Positions 1 to 11,872 of a DNA stretch of 64,000 bases are shown piece after piece. Both the position numbers and the translations under genes were made by a program. Under the pieces are notes generated by a model. It made no database searches. It saw only the letters and a list, made by a program, of their open reading frames with translations, and was not told the DNA's origin. The stretch's first letter is position 1. Each line of letters starts with the position of its first letter. This DNA is from Rhynchosporium graminicola (Eukaryota; Ascomycota; Leotiomycetes; Helotiales; Ploettnerulaceae). Where the stretch lies: positions 992,001-1,056,000 of the forward strand of contig FJUW01000004.1 of the NCBI GenBank assembly GCA_900074885.1, given 5' to 3'.

Positions 1-428
1 AGCCAGCTCGAATCATGATCAGCGTGTTAGGGGCAATTCCTCGCTGCCATCTTCCTTGTCCAAAACCAGTTAAACACGACTTCGTGTCATCATAAAAGGC
101 CGTGAAACGTGTGCTAACAATGCAATCAAGCGGGCGGCGTTTCTTGGCGATTGCATGACAGGGAAGCACCGTTAAAGTTCGGATTTTTTTCACTGTTTCG
201 TCAATCCCAAAACAGCTGTTTGAGGAATACCTCTCACGAAACCGCAGACAATCAATCGGCAAAATTTGAGCTCTTCATAACATTACATATAATAATAGAA
301 GTAGCATAGGTAAAGAGATCGCGCATTGCTGCCGCTGAGCTAATTCTCAAGGATTGTAACATGTAACATAGCAAAATATTTGGTGAAAGCACAAATGGAA
401 AACAGGTTTTTTACCTCCAGCCACGGGC
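1..428. other. Left edge, downstream of MSH5, no gene seen
   Basis: This stretch lies past the MSH5 stop codon and probably holds its 3' UTR. I see no open frame with coding character, no RNA gene and no repeat in it. Confidence 0.4.
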
Positions 429-3400
429 TTAAACCACATTCAGAACATCTCGAAGAAGACTTCGGATACTGATCCCGTCTCGATGCTTGTCCTCTGGGCG
501 CGGCAAATCCTTCTCAAGAAACTGTCTTCCAACCTGTTCCGCTTCTTCGTACTTCTGAGCCTCGTCCGGAGTCATTTCAGAACATGCCAGGACCAGATCT
601 TCGCCACGAGATGCCATAATAATCAGCTGGTCAGCTCGGTCAGCGATAGCTGGATCAATCCCGTTCATCCTCGCACAACATGTTCCAAAACTAGAAATAC
701 TCCGACCAGGCACGAAGTTGTATAGATAAGTGATCTGGTCTTCCACGGCTTCGGACTCTGTGTCAAGACGAACTTCCATGTGACCGAATGACAATTCGGG
801 TTGCTCTTTTAAGTATCTATTCTCGAATATCTCATGAAAGTGGGTTGCTGCGAGTACCTTTGGCCGATGCACCCCAAGACTGATGAGATAGTCGAGAACA
901 CCACAGCAAAGACCAGCGCCATCTGAGGAGTTTGTTCCCTTGCCGAATTCATCGATTACCAAGAGAGTTCTGTTGGTGGCTAGAGTCAATGCTAAAGCAA
1001 TCTGCTGCAAGTCGATCATGAACGCGCTCTGGTTTTTGGAAACACTCTCTCGTGTTGCAATTCTCGTTAGGATCTTGTCTGTAAGTCCGATAGTTGCTCG
1101 GTGTGCCGGGACGTAGCTGCCAATATGAGCCATATAGACTATCAGAGCGTTCTGCTTGAGATAGACACTCTTGCCAGAATAATTTGGGCCTGTCATGACT
1201 AACATACTGGGAACCTCCGTACTGTCTTGGACACTTGATGTTGGAACCAGCCTGCTCTCGGATATATCCGTCTCGATTTCATCTCCAGATCCTCCAAAAA
1301 GAAAACAAGGATTTGGAATATATGCTGGAACTGTGAGTTCTTGCAGAGGGTGACGCCCTCCTTCAATTCGAATAACATTCGCGGTCGTCATTTCGGGTTG
1401 ACTGAATCCATATTTGCGAGCTCCCAAGGCGAGGGTGACAAGACTGTCAAATTCTCCACAAAGATCCGATGCCGAAGCAAGAAATTGCTCATGTTCCAAT
1501 ATTCGAACTGCGAGACCATGTAGAATCTCAATCTCCTGGTCTGGCGGAAGTTGTTAGCACGATAGCCAGATTGGGTAATTTTCAACTCACCACAAATTTC
1601 CCCGTAAATATCGCCGAAAAACCCATCAAGCTCTTTCATCTTGACATTCTTGTAGTATCCCATATCGTTACTAATAAACATCTGTTCCCAGGCATCATTC
1701 TCCCTTCCCTCGCCCTCGTATTTGCCTCTGCCTGAAGCTGGATCGATTGGGACGACTATAAGAAACCCGAGTTGGGGGAAGAAGATACAGTTAGAGATGT
1801 ATTGGGCAGCCCATTCCGGCACGTCGTTCGAGATTTGAGTCGCAACTTTGGTCAGCATGCTGTCAAGACCGTCATATGTTCTCTTCAGGTTGTCCAGTTC
1901 CACATCGAAGCCTTGTTTGACGACTGTGCGATGCTGTTCCGCTGATTGTTCAAAATCCACAACCTCCTCGACCATCGTACCAACGGCATTCATGCTTATA
2001 CGAATTAGCAATTTCTTGTTCAACATGTAAAATGCCTAGCGAAGACAATAGGAATGTCTCAAAAAACAAACTAGTGGGGAACAGAGAAGGGAATATGGGC
2101 TACCCAATACGTACCGGGCACACTGTATATGATGTAACATTTTGACAGTAATAGCTAGACTTTGGCTGCCTTTAGTGTCTCGGACGGCCGCCAGGATCTG
2201 CAAAGAATGGAAAGTGAAGCTTTGGATATTGGCCCATACACCATTGCGGATACCCCTACCTGCTTTGTCGGCAGTACCTCTTTGCAGGTGCACAATGACA
2301 GATTTTATATCTTTGATCATTTTCAGGGATCTTACTATCTGATCTAGAGCAGATTCATTCTCTAGCTTGAGCAGTGTGCTTGTTGTACGTAGTCTTTCTG
2401 CGATGACTTCGAGATCCATACTTGGCCGCAAGAATATCTGTCGGAGTTTCTGCTTTCCTTGCGGGGTCGAGACGAGGCGAAAGAATAATCCAAATACCGA
2501 GAGGCTTTCTTTGGCTCCAGAAGTTGACTTGTTGGGGCCTTGCATATGTGAGTTCGGGTGTCGCTCGCTTTGGATGATCTGGAGCGATGCCAACGTATCA
2601 GCATTGACGAACATCATATCTGAGAGACTGAACATCTCAATGCAGCGTATTCTGAACGCCACAAGAGCGGCATCGTCATTCGGGAGATAATCGATATTCC
2701 TTCCTCGACTTATGTATTCCAGAACGGCACCAGCGCATCCAAGCTGATTCCGTTAGCTTGCTGCGTCAAGTTCTGTCGGGTACACTTACCCCAACATCAC
2801 TCTCAAGGTCGATCCAACCAGCGAGTGTCATAAGTCTACCCAAATCAACTGCTGAGTCTCCTACCATGTTGTTCCCAGGCGTTACCATCTTGTACTGAGA
2901 TACCCCATCAGCAGTTAAGTCAAGACTCAGCAGTTTGGACTTGGCTCTCTCGGGAGAAAACTCGGAGGCAGCTCGCGCATCAAGCACATATGAGCCGAAT
3001 ATGTCATCTGGAGCATGAAATGTCAGCAGGGATAATGGGTAGGATTGAATGTTCAACTTCCTTGCTTCATCTCCTTGTTCAATACCGCGAGCTTCCTTAC
3101 TCAAGTGGACTTCCAATCTCTCGTCTGACCGGGTGCTGATTAAGATGACGGTGGGCTGTACATGAAGCTTCAAAGTATCGATCATGTCAAGGCCAGCCAT
3201 CTTGATATCTTCTACCAGGTAAAGCTTTTCTTCACGAGCAGTATAATACGCACATCCAATCGTACTACGATCCTTCAGGTCAATAGCCATGATGACCTCG
3301 TTGATAGCATCTGAATTCTCACGGGCTTGCTCTTCGGCCTCAGATTCGAACACTCCGGCGCGAACAACATCTCGGTCTCGTTGAGAGGAGACTACGGAGG

Positions 3401-3578
3401 GGGTCGAGTCAGGAGCTCTCAGAGAAAGTCTGCTCTGGCGCGGGAGAAAAGAGGCTGCGGGAGATGAAGCCGTGATACTGTGTGGCACCGAGCCCAACCT
3501 AGAAAACGCTTGCAGACGGGAAGAAGAGGACTGTTGTGACAGTGCTTCGCTGCCCAGACGACGACGCTTGTAAGGCAT
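429..3578 (-). CDS. MSH5: MutS homologue Msh5, meiotic crossover factor
   Basis: Msh5 pairs with Msh4 in a clamp that stabilises recombination intermediates in meiosis and promotes crossovers; it is not a mismatch-repair protein. Four coding segments on the minus strand (about 3578-2790, 2690-2120, 2020-1500 and 1500-429) join through short introns. The C-terminal ATPase domain is clear: Walker A TGPNYSGKS, a Q-loop-like stretch SKNQSAFMIDLQQ, Walker B LLVIDEFGKGTNSSDG and the following ATHFHEIF. The central segments carry the MutS lever and clamp helices (GKQKLRQIFLRP). The first roughly 90 residues are Ser-rich and low-complexity, and there is no N-terminal mismatch-binding domain, as expected for Msh4/Msh5 and unlike Msh2/3/6. 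The ATG at 3578 is the first in a long open frame. One central splice junction, near 2030-2120, could not be fixed by eye. Msh4 is the alternative, but the C-terminal motif order and spacing fit Msh5 better. Confidence 0.9.
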
Positions 3579-3989
3579 CTTGAATCACTTGACGCGATAC
3601 GGTACAGTGAGAACGAACCGAGAGAGGGTGAGATAGGTAGTAAAAAGAGGAGCCTCAGCAGGCGGGGGCAATCAAGCGAGGGGAGCAGAGAAGCTGAAGA
3701 TGGAGTCACCAGTGCAGTATCCAAAGAACAACTTGGAGGCAAGCCACGAATAGTAACCGGATAGAAAATCGAGTACATACATACTTCATACCTACTTTGC
3801 TACTTTGCAGACATTAACTGTAGCCATAAGTCCTTTACCGCTCGGTGCCATGCGCTTGTTTTCTTCCATTACAAGCTGCACTGCAAAGTCATAGCTTGCC
3901 CCAACAAAGATAGAATATTCTTGCTGCCTTGTCCTCCCCATCATCTGTACACCATATCAATACAGTTCCTTAAACCGCAGAGCATGCGT

Positions 3990-4491
3990 CTAGCTTTTTG
4001 GAGCTTCGGCGATGCTCCCTCCTTCCCGTACCCAAGCTGCAAATTCCCTCCTCTGCTTCCTGATATCCACAAACCCCGGCCGACTCTCCAGAAGCTTGAA
4101 CGGATTGCCAACATAGTCTTTATCAACCTCGCCGTCGCCGCTTGAGAATCCTGCCTCGCCCTCGCGCTCAATCTTGCCGGCCCAGACGCGCCATTGTATG
4201 GGTCGCAGTTCAGGGGTGCCCAGTACCAGACCTAAGCAGACCATGAAAACGGCGACTATAGTCTCCACCGAAATGTCGATTGGTAGTGAGGATGTTGTTG
4301 GTAGGGTTGTGCCATGTGCTGAGAGGGAGGACAGAACTGCTGTGCTGGCAGAATGGAGGGCAGAGTGTTCGTGAGCGGAATAGCAGCTTTTGCCTGGTCA
4401 GCTTTTATCAGGAACATTTTATTGATCAAACGTACGCATGAGCCAGGAACAGAAAGCCTAGGCCAGTGATCGACTTTGATAACCAGGTCAT
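3990..4491 (-). CDS. EMC5: ER membrane protein complex subunit 5 (MMGT family)
   Basis: EMC5 is a small two-helix subunit of the ER membrane complex, which inserts tail-anchored and multipass proteins; the family is also annotated as a membrane magnesium transporter. A short first exon starts at the ATG at 4491 (MTWLSKSITGLGFLFLAHA) and ends at a GTACGT donor. An intron of about 50 bp containing CTGAC leads to an exon that resumes with CYSAHEHSALHS. The second exon carries the second hydrophobic helix (VETIVAVFMVCLGLVLG) followed by the family signature TPELRPIQWRVWAGKIERE, then a hydrophilic cytosolic tail with RPGFVDIRKQRREFA. Joined length is about 150 residues, larger than yeast Emc5 but usual for filamentous fungi. 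The start and splice were chosen because they restore a continuous first membrane helix. Its 3' end lies about 400 bp from the MSH5 start; the two share orientation but have no visible regulatory link. Confidence 0.88.
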
Positions 4492-5093
4492 TCTTATGAT
4501 GTGGGTGGTTGATTGGGAAGAGAGCTTTGGGACGCTTGCCAGAGATGGTGGGTGGGCTATCGTAGTCAGAAATAGGTGGCTGATATGATCTCACTCGTTC
4601 CATAGAAGTACTAAATCATTTTAATGACTTTCATATATTTTTGTTTTCATATCAACAGTCTTGTGCAATTTTCGCGACCTTACTATAACAATCAAGTGAA
4701 ATTCTGAAATACTTTTGTGACTTTCAAGTCTTCTACGGCGGGCAGTCCAGTTTGCCTCGATCGGCTACTTGTTTCTAGTATTGATGGGTGGGCTACAAAA
4801 CTTGGTTGGGAGCCGCACGACACGATAAGTGCGAATGAGGCCAAAGACATCACAAATTACTTCAAGTAGTAGCACAAGGTTTTACCTAGTTACTTTCAGG
4901 CAGGCTTGGAAATGACTGTTGCGAAGATCTTTTTTATTTCTTTCATGTTGATGCCCATGATGACCATTATTTCATTCGTGAAAACAAATCATCTTCTCAT
5001 CCAGCCAATAACCATGATGACCGGCGACCTGGTATCAAAACGAAAAATGCCGAAGTCGCGCAAGGCCACAAGATCTATTACTCCAGGAATTGT
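4492..5093. other. Intergenic, EMC5 promoter side and EFB1 3' side
   Basis: This is AT-rich sequence between the EMC5 start and the EFB1 stop. Near 4660-4685 there is a stretch (TTTTCGCGACCTTAC) resembling a degenerate repeat also seen near 10.5 kb and 52.3 kb. No convincing gene was found. Confidence 0.4.
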
Positions 5094-6242
5094 CTACAGC
5101 TTTTGCATAGCATCCTGTTTGGTTTGGTTAGTCCTGGCTGATGAAGTTTCCCAGAAATGGATCTTACAATGTCGGTGGATTGGACGTAATCCTCGAACTC
5201 CTCAAGCTCCTCCTGCAACTCGGAAAGACCAATCTTGTCATCCTCGATAACCAAGTTGATTTGAAGCTTCTTGATACCAAAACCAACGGCGACAAGCTTT
5301 GATGCTCCCCATACAAGACCTTCCTTGTCAACACCACGAACAGCAGCCTCGAGCGCCTTCATATCGGTCTCATCATCTAGCAAAACCGTCAGCTAAAGCG
5401 GTTTCCAAACTGATTTCTTGTAACTTACCCCAAGGCTTGACACTCATAGTGACAACGGACTTGGCAGCAGGCTTCGTCTTCCCCTCTTTCTTCTTTTTAT
5501 ACTCAGCTAGTCGCTCATTTCTGATCTTCTCGGCCTCGGCATCCTCCTCCTCATCATCACTACCGAAGAGATCAACCTCATCATCCTCCTCCTCAGCTGC
5601 TGCGGGTGCCTTGGCTGGGTTCAGGGTGACCTCTGCGACATCAGGGCCGTAGGTTGTGTAGGCCTTGGAAGCATCACCAGCAAGAGTGGCGAACTCCTCG
5701 GTGTATGATGCGATGTGCTTGTACCATCTTGCTGCGTGTGGGTACTTGGCAGAGTCTGGGGCGGATGGGAGGGCTTTGAAGGATGCAACATCGGCTTGGG
5801 AAGGAGCGTATCTGGCATCCAGTTAGCATATGGTAGGCTATATTTATCCAACATCAATTGAAATGCCGTCAAGGAAATCAGAGGTGCATTTGCATGCTTA
5901 ATGTCTCGCCATGACGCGGTTCTTGAGGCCGCTCAGTAACACGGACCAATGTTGCTCATCATATTGAATATTGTTCGAGCGGGGAAAGCTTGCTACGTTT
6001 CGCAACATAAACAGTTTTCTACTCGGCTTAAGGAGCAAGAGAAATTGAGATGAGAAATTGATTTACGTACCCAACAATGTATGAGCGGGTGGTCAACCAC
6101 TGATTAAGGACTGAGTCACTTTAGCATCCATCAACAGTGCAATCGCAAGACTTGACCGCCTCGCAATTGCATCTTGGAGTTCCAATGCAAATATAAACGT
6201 ACCAGTGAGACCAGTATCTGAGAGGAAATCGACGAAACCCAT
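5094..6242 (-). CDS. EFB1: Elongation factor 1-beta (eEF1B alpha, GEF)
   Basis: This is the guanine nucleotide exchange factor that recharges eEF1A with GTP during translation elongation, acting in the cytosol. At least four exons are visible. Exon 1 from the ATG at 6242 encodes [13 protein letters not shown]. Exon 2 encodes [14 protein letters not shown] long third exon begins [18 protein letters not shown] and ends in an acidic hinge ([29 protein letters not shown], quoted in part) followed by the start of the catalytic domain, [15 protein letters not shown]. The next exon gives [15 protein letters not shown], then [19 protein letters not shown] and [16 protein letters not shown] final mini-exon after an intron of about 56 bp gives DAMQKL and the stop. 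The N-terminal GST-like helix, acidic linker and exchange domain occur in the normal order at about 230 residues, and every landmark of the family is present. Confidence 0.95.
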
Positions 6243-6642
6243 GGTGACAGATCGAAAATTGGGTGCGAATAAGGGTGGTTGTTGTGAAAAGTGAGGAGAG
6301 ATAGAGGAGGGGATGTTGTGTGTAGCGGGGGTGTGAATTTTTGTCGCTCTGTTGCTTTGAGTGCCAGCTGGTGCTGGCGCCACTGCTAACGAGAAATGGC
6401 GGTTAGTAGGTAGGTACGGTTCTGATTGGCCTCAGGACTCCAAGACTAATGCGGCCGCCTCAAGGAGTGGCCAGGCCTGGCCTGGCCTGGCCTGTGCTCT
6501 GCTGAACATTTTCGAGAACCGTCGAGGACCTTCTTGATGTCACGGAAGATCATGCCATACTTGATTGCCCGGGATATCACTACGTAATATATAAAATGAT
6601 CGTGCAACGTCCCTTATTCTGTTTCTTCATCAGAAGACTATT
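6243..6642. promoter_or_regulatory. Divergent promoter EFB1/HSP78 with HSE-like site
   Basis: This 400-bp region separates two divergent genes. A heat-shock-element-like array sits at 6504-6533: GAA, then TTCgaGAA at 6511-6518, with another TTC at 6531. A TATA-like AATATATAAA lies near 6586-6596, about 50 bp before the HSP78 ATG. A short GGCCT tandem repeat occupies about 6468-6493. An HSE in front of an Hsp100 gene is expected from family knowledge; its function here is inferred from position and motif only. Confidence 0.45.
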
Positions 6643-9600
6643 ATGAAATTCTGCAATATGCACTTATCGCAGCTACGGATACCTGCGCGGCGCATTGCCA
6701 ATGCTGCTGCAACAAGCAGAGCTCTACGTTCTAACGGAACATCAATACTTACCACCCGAGTTCTTCAAAGAAACACAATTTTCGCTCCACGAAATCTACC
6801 AACACTTTCTCTACGAAGATATGCCAATGGACGTCCACATCCGCCCGGAGGAACACATCGTATGGACCTGGGTGGCGGCGAGGAGAAATCGGCCCTAGAA
6901 ACCTACGGTGTTGATCTGACGGAGAGAGCGAAAGCGGGAAAATTAGACCCTGTAATTGGAAGAGATGCAGAGATACACCGGACTATCCAAGTTCTTTCAA
7001 GGCGAACGAAGAATAACCCGGTGCTAATTGGATCCGCTGTAAGTAACGGGGCAGCCCAAAGGTTCCCTTCCGGACGTCTGATTACTGACTCCCTCGTTAG
7101 GGTACCGGCAAGACTGCCATCCTCGAAGGATTGGCATTGAGAATTGTCCGGGGAGACGTTCCTGAATCTGTGAAGGACAAGCGTGTTATATCGTTAGACC
7201 TCGGACAGCTCATCGCCGGGTATGTTGTTCCACACATCAACAGCAAGCGTTTCTCTGGACTCTCAATGCTTATGAAGATATGCTAATGCTGAGAATAGAG
7301 CAAAATTCCGCGGTGACTTCGAGGAACGCTTGAAAAAGGTGTTGAGTGAAGTGCAGGAAGCCCACGGGGGCGTCATACTCTTTGTCGACGAACTTCATAC
7401 GTTACTGGGACTCGGAAAGTCCGAGGGTAGCATTGATGCCAGCAATCTCCTGAAGCCTGCTCTATCAAGAGGCGAGCTCCAGTGTTGTGGTGCAACTACG
7501 CTCAATGAGTATCGAAGCATAGAAAAAGGTAAGCTAAAATCATTTCCTAGGGGGTGCCTTGAAGTCCATATAGGACGAGAATATCACAAATCATAGCATT
7601 TCACCATCAAACCACCAACTTCAGCTGTCGCCTTCCTTTCGTTACTATCCGCCATCCAGACTTTGCATACTTCACAATTTGTCTGCCGACCGCATTCTTT
7701 TCCTCCCCGAGTGACTCAGGCTGCAGGTTGCTAATGGTTTCTAGACGTCGCACTTGCCAGACGGTTCCAACCCATACAAGTCGACGAGCCAAACATTCAA
7801 GATACTATCAGCATACTTCGAGGCATCAAATCGAAGTATGAAGTGCATCATGTAAGTCATATCTTTCAAATTTAGTGCTTGTGATGAGTGTCTATCTTTG
7901 CAACTTGTTTTCTTGATAAGCAAATACTAATTACTACTTTTAAGGGAGTCCGCATTACAGATGGAGCTCTTGTAGCGGCAGCAACATACAGCAATCGTTA
8001 CATCACAGATAGGTTCTTGCCAGATAAGGCAATCGACCTGATGGACGAGGCTGCTAGGTGAGCTCCCTTTTCTTTAGCCAAACCCGGTTGTTCTTGATTT
8101 TGGGCTCAAGTGGCCGCATAGCTGCGAGCTCACAAGTCAAAACAGCCCATGACATTACTGACTCGGAGGCAGTGGGTTACGATTACAACAAGAAAGCAAA
8201 CCAGAGGAGATTATGCGTCTTGATCAGCGAGTCATGACGCTTCAAATAGAATTAGAGAGTCTACGAAAGGAGACCGATGTTGCCAGCCGAGAACGCCGCG
8301 AAAAGCTCCAAGCAACACTCAAGGAATGCCAAGAAGAGACAGCAAAACTGACCGAAAAGTGGGAAAAGGAGAGAGCAGAAATTGAGGCTCTTAAAAAAGT
8401 CAAAGAGGATCTAGAGAAAGCTCGCATTGAACTGGATCAAGCTCAGGTATGTCTTTCGTTCTCCGCAATCAAAAGATTTCCCATGATTGATTATGCTGAC
8501 ATGTAATAGCGGGAGAATAACTTCGGTCGTGCTGGAGAACTCCGCTACTCCGTCATTCCCTCCCTCGAAGGCAAACTTCCCATAGATGGAGATTCGGGCA
8601 CTGAGTCATCTGGAGACGGCACTTTGATTCACGAATCTGTGACAGCAGATGACATAGCAGCCGTAGTATCTCGAGTCACCGGCATCCCAGTGTCCAAGCT
8701 AACCTCAGGACATGCTGAAAAACTTATCCACATGGAAGAATCATTACGAGAGTCCGTTCGTGGCCAAGATGAAGCTCTCAAAGCGGTCGCCAACGCCGTA
8801 AGAATGCAACGAGCCGGTCTCAATGGAGAGAACAGACCTCTCGCATCATTCTTCTTCCTGGGACCAACTGGCGTTGGTAAGACGGAATTGTGCAAGAGGC
8901 TCTCCGACTTTCTCTTCTCAACAGAGTCAGCTGTTGTCCGTTTCGACATGAGCGAATTCCAGGAGCGGCACACAATTTCAAGACTTTTAGGCAGTCCAGC
9001 AGGTTACGTCGGCTATGATGATGCTGGACAGCTTACTGAAGCTGTCCGACGGAAGCCCTACGCCGTCCTCCTGTTCGACGAGTTTGAGAAAGCTCACAGA
9101 GACATCTCGGCACTGCTCTTACAAGTCCTAGACGAAGGCTTTCTCACCGATGCTCAAGGTCACAAGGTCGATTTCCGGAATACGCTCATTGTTTTCACGT
9201 CGAATCTTGGCGCCGATATCTTGGTAGGAAACAATCGTATGCATCCCTACAGCGAAGAAGCAAATGGGGAGATTGCACCCGAGGTCCGAGATGCGGTTAT
9301 GGATGTCGTTAACAACAATTGTAAGCCGAACTCCCTTATGATTACATTTTGAAACTTGCTAACGTAATTTCAGATGCACCCGAATTTCTAAACCGAATCG
9401 ACGAGTTCATCATTTTCAAACGACTCTCCACCTCCGCTCTCCGTGATATCGTTGATATCCGCCTCAAGGAACTACAGGTCCGTCTCGACGATCGCCGTAT
9501 TACTCTCTCTGTCGACGACACCGTACGAGCCTGGCTTGCCGAACGAGGCTACGATCCCAAATTTGGTGCAAGACCATTAAATAGGTTGATCAGTAAGCAG

Positions 9601-9708
9601 ATTGGGAATAAGCTGGCGGATAAGATCATCAGAGGAGAGTTGAAGACGGGCGATACTGCTAATGTAAATGTAAATAGTGAGAAAGATGGACTGGAGATTA
9701 GTGTATAA
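6643..9708 (+). CDS. HSP78: Mitochondrial Hsp78, ClpB-type disaggregase
   Basis: Hsp78 is the matrix Hsp100 AAA+ ATPase that works with mitochondrial Hsp70 to resolve aggregates after heat stress. The first roughly 85 residues are Arg/Ser/Ala-rich and almost free of acids, like a mitochondrial presequence ([18 protein letters not shown]). There is no ClpN domain, as usual for Hsp78. AAA-1 follows: [20 protein letters not shown], the Walker A restored across an intron as GSAGTGKT, and [13 protein letters not shown]. The coiled-coil middle domain is at about 8206-8450. AAA-2 has [38 protein letters not shown] and [10 protein letters not shown]. The D2 small domain ends near [12 protein letters not shown] and [13 protein letters not shown]. 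Seven or more introns interrupt the gene. Splicing between 8060 and 8205 is uncertain because no choice gives the usual LRLQQESKP junction exactly. The ATG at 6643 was chosen; the Met at 6658 is an alternative. Confidence 0.93.
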
Positions 9709-10924
9709 ATACGGCATGACTTGGAGTATAGGTATTGGACTTCTGGAATTTAGGAGCTGCATTGGGTCACGCGTGTTATTAGCGGCGGCGTTCATATGAG
9801 GCCATGGAAATTTGATAATTTGTACATATGTGTTTCTCTCTCATCTCCGTCTAGTTGTTGAAGACCATTGAGACTTTCGTCACTTTGGTAGTCAATTGTG
9901 CCTTATTAGCTAGCTGTCTCTGTCTACATTGGTGTAGGTCCCGTTTCGCCGGTCGAAGTTCGAAAATTAGGCTCGCATCAGTGAAGATCTGGCATTCCAT
10001 CTACCTTTGAAAACTGACTGAAGTAAAACTCTAAGTCATGATATCACTCAGTGACTTTGCCATGTGAAAGTCAAGACAAAATTTCCAGCAATTATTCCAG
10101 GACTCGTCATAAACTTATCGTCTAAGTTTTCTCCATGTTTCCTAATTCTTAGTCCTTAAGTCAGCAAGCAATCTTATGACATTGAAAAAATATTTCTCGC
10201 AATTTCCTAGGAAGAGATCATGACTTTGGACCGATGTATAGTATCAAAGATATTTTCTGCTGGTCCTCTCTTCACCGGCGATACAAATTCGACACCTAAT
10301 TCTATCACCCTCGTAACTCATCAAGGGTGGCTACAGATGACTTTAGAGTCTGACTCTAGTAATGTCCTGTGACGTTCTCACGACTTATGCTCCATATTCC
10401 TCACTATATATCTCCTGATACATAGTAAGATAATAGCTCAAGGTCAGCAAATACGAATTCGACTTTATGCCTTACTTTACAAATGTCCTGTAATGTTTTT
10501 GCGATTTTGATTCCACATTGAGAAATATGTGTAAGTGGCAGCTCAATGTCGCATATTCATTCGATGAATTCATCACGATATCATACAAAGATCGCTTTGT
10601 CGAAGATGAAATGATTCGAATCCTCGCACTATAATTCTGGTAGAGTGAACCCATAAGGATGTACAGAGCGTCGACAAATGAATAAATCCAGATCAACGAG
10701 GAAAATTACCTTAAGGCATAGTCTGAGACTTAACTCAAGAGGAAGAAATCGCAAAAAGAATTTAAAATCAGGGACAGGACCAACATGTTCGCGAGAATCT
10801 TATTTTTCAGCAACGACGGCTATCTTACACACAAGAACATATAAATAACCTCCGAGAAGGACGACGAACCGAGCACCCGGTATACTAGCCTCTGATTCCA
10901 ACGTAGCGTCTTCACACAATCATG
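9709..10924. other. Intergenic, AT-rich, with a degenerate duplicated segment
   Basis: This is the region between the HSP78 stop and the 3' end of the next, convergent gene. Apart from the imperfect duplication at 10361-10560 (listed separately) I see no gene, RNA or clean transposon end. Confidence 0.4.
10361..10560. repeat. Diverged direct duplication, about 121 bp apart
   Basis: Two segments start with the same AATGTCCTGT at 10361 and 10482 and stay alignable for about 45 bp, then again at TAATAGCTCAAGGTCAGCA against GGCAGCTCAATGTCGCA. Most differences in the first block are C/T or G/A transitions, and copy two holds the T or A more often. A related stretch occurs near 52289-52320. Confidence 0.45.
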
Positions 10925-11872
10925 TCATCTCATCGCATCATCACCATCATCAAACACAGCAGAATCAGTGATCCCGCTCAACACCATCGCATACCCCGCC
11001 GTAGCATACCCGCCATTACCAACCCAAAAACCCGTACCGATGAGGGCATCCGAGCCCAAATTGGAAAGATTAGCGTCGCCATTACCGCAGCTCTCACTGG
11101 CCCAGCTGTGTTTGCTGTACGGGCTACCTCGCTTGACTTTCTTAGAGGACTGGAGGTGGATCTCTTGAGAAAGAAAGTTGAGGTTGGAAGCAGACGTAGA
11201 TGTACGAGCGACTGCGAGCTCAGTCCCGTAGACGGCTGGCTGAGTAGCAGCATGGGAATGCATGTCGTCAAGGAAGCGTCGCAGAGGATAGGACATGTCT
11301 GAGTGGAAGGAACTTGCACGCTGGTGTTGAGTCTCATTCAGTCCGGGAGAAGCTGTAAGAGGAAGATACGTGTTGCTGATTTCCAAATCCGGAGTCTTGT
11401 GCTCTGGGCCTTCGGGGCATGGAACTGGATCCGTGGAAGAATTAATAGATTGTGCTTGGTTGTAGATAGGAGATACGATATCAGGATTGTAGAGCTGATG
11501 TTCGTATGTTGCTGACTCGGGAAAGTAGTTATGCGTACCGCTATGGTACGCAGCGATATCGTCACAGCTGCAGTTGTCGGCGTTGAAAATCGGTGGACGG
11601 GATGCTGAGATTTTCTTGAAGCATATTGGGCAGACCCAGTCATTGAAGTTTTCGACTTTGGCGAACATCTCAGCCCCGGGGGTTTCTCGGAACAGCATAT
11701 CCGAGGATCGAAAAGTCCCACTAAGTACTGCGATTGTAAAAGAAGTTCGACGTCCGATTGAGGTACCACTACTTACTAGGACGGGACTCAATGCAAGAGG
11801 ACGAGGCTGATCAATAAGGGAGACAGATTTGCGGCCCAACTCGGTATGGGAAGGAATAGAAACAAGGGGCAT
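10925..11872 (-). CDS. Hypothetical protein, 315 residues, no family recognised
   Basis: A single uninterrupted frame of 315 codons starts at an ATG at 11872 shortly downstream of a TATATAG stretch near 11893. The protein is Ser/Thr/Asn-rich and looks largely disordered. The one feature that stands out is DWVCPICFKKISASRPP around residue 80, followed by NCSCDD about 20 residues later. This resembles half of a zinc-binding knuckle, but the second half of a C4 or RING finger is missing. There is no signal peptide; a short hydrophobic Gly/Ala-rich stretch (GGYATAGYAMVLSG) lies near the C-terminus. The opposite strand has shorter overlapping frames, which I take as shadows. The gene is convergent with HSP78 and lies in a gene-poor stretch. 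It could be a lineage-restricted gene or a chance frame; length and ATG context favour a real gene. Confidence 0.5.
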   Translation of the reverse strand: MPLVSIPSHTELGRKSVSLIDQPRPLALSPVLVSSGTSIGRRTSFTIAVLSGTFRSSDMLFRETPGAEMFAKVENFNDWVCPICFKKISASRPPIFNADNCSCDDIAAYHSGTHNYFPESATYEHQLYNPDIVSPIYNQAQSINSSTDPVPCPEGPEHKTPDLEISNTYLPLTASPGLNETQHQRASSFHSDMSYPLRRFLDDMHSHAATQPAVYGTELAVARTSTSASNLNFLSQEIHLQSSKKVKRGSPYSKHSWASESCGNGDANLSNLGSDALIGTGFWVGNGGYATAGYAMVLSGITDSAVFDDGDDAMR

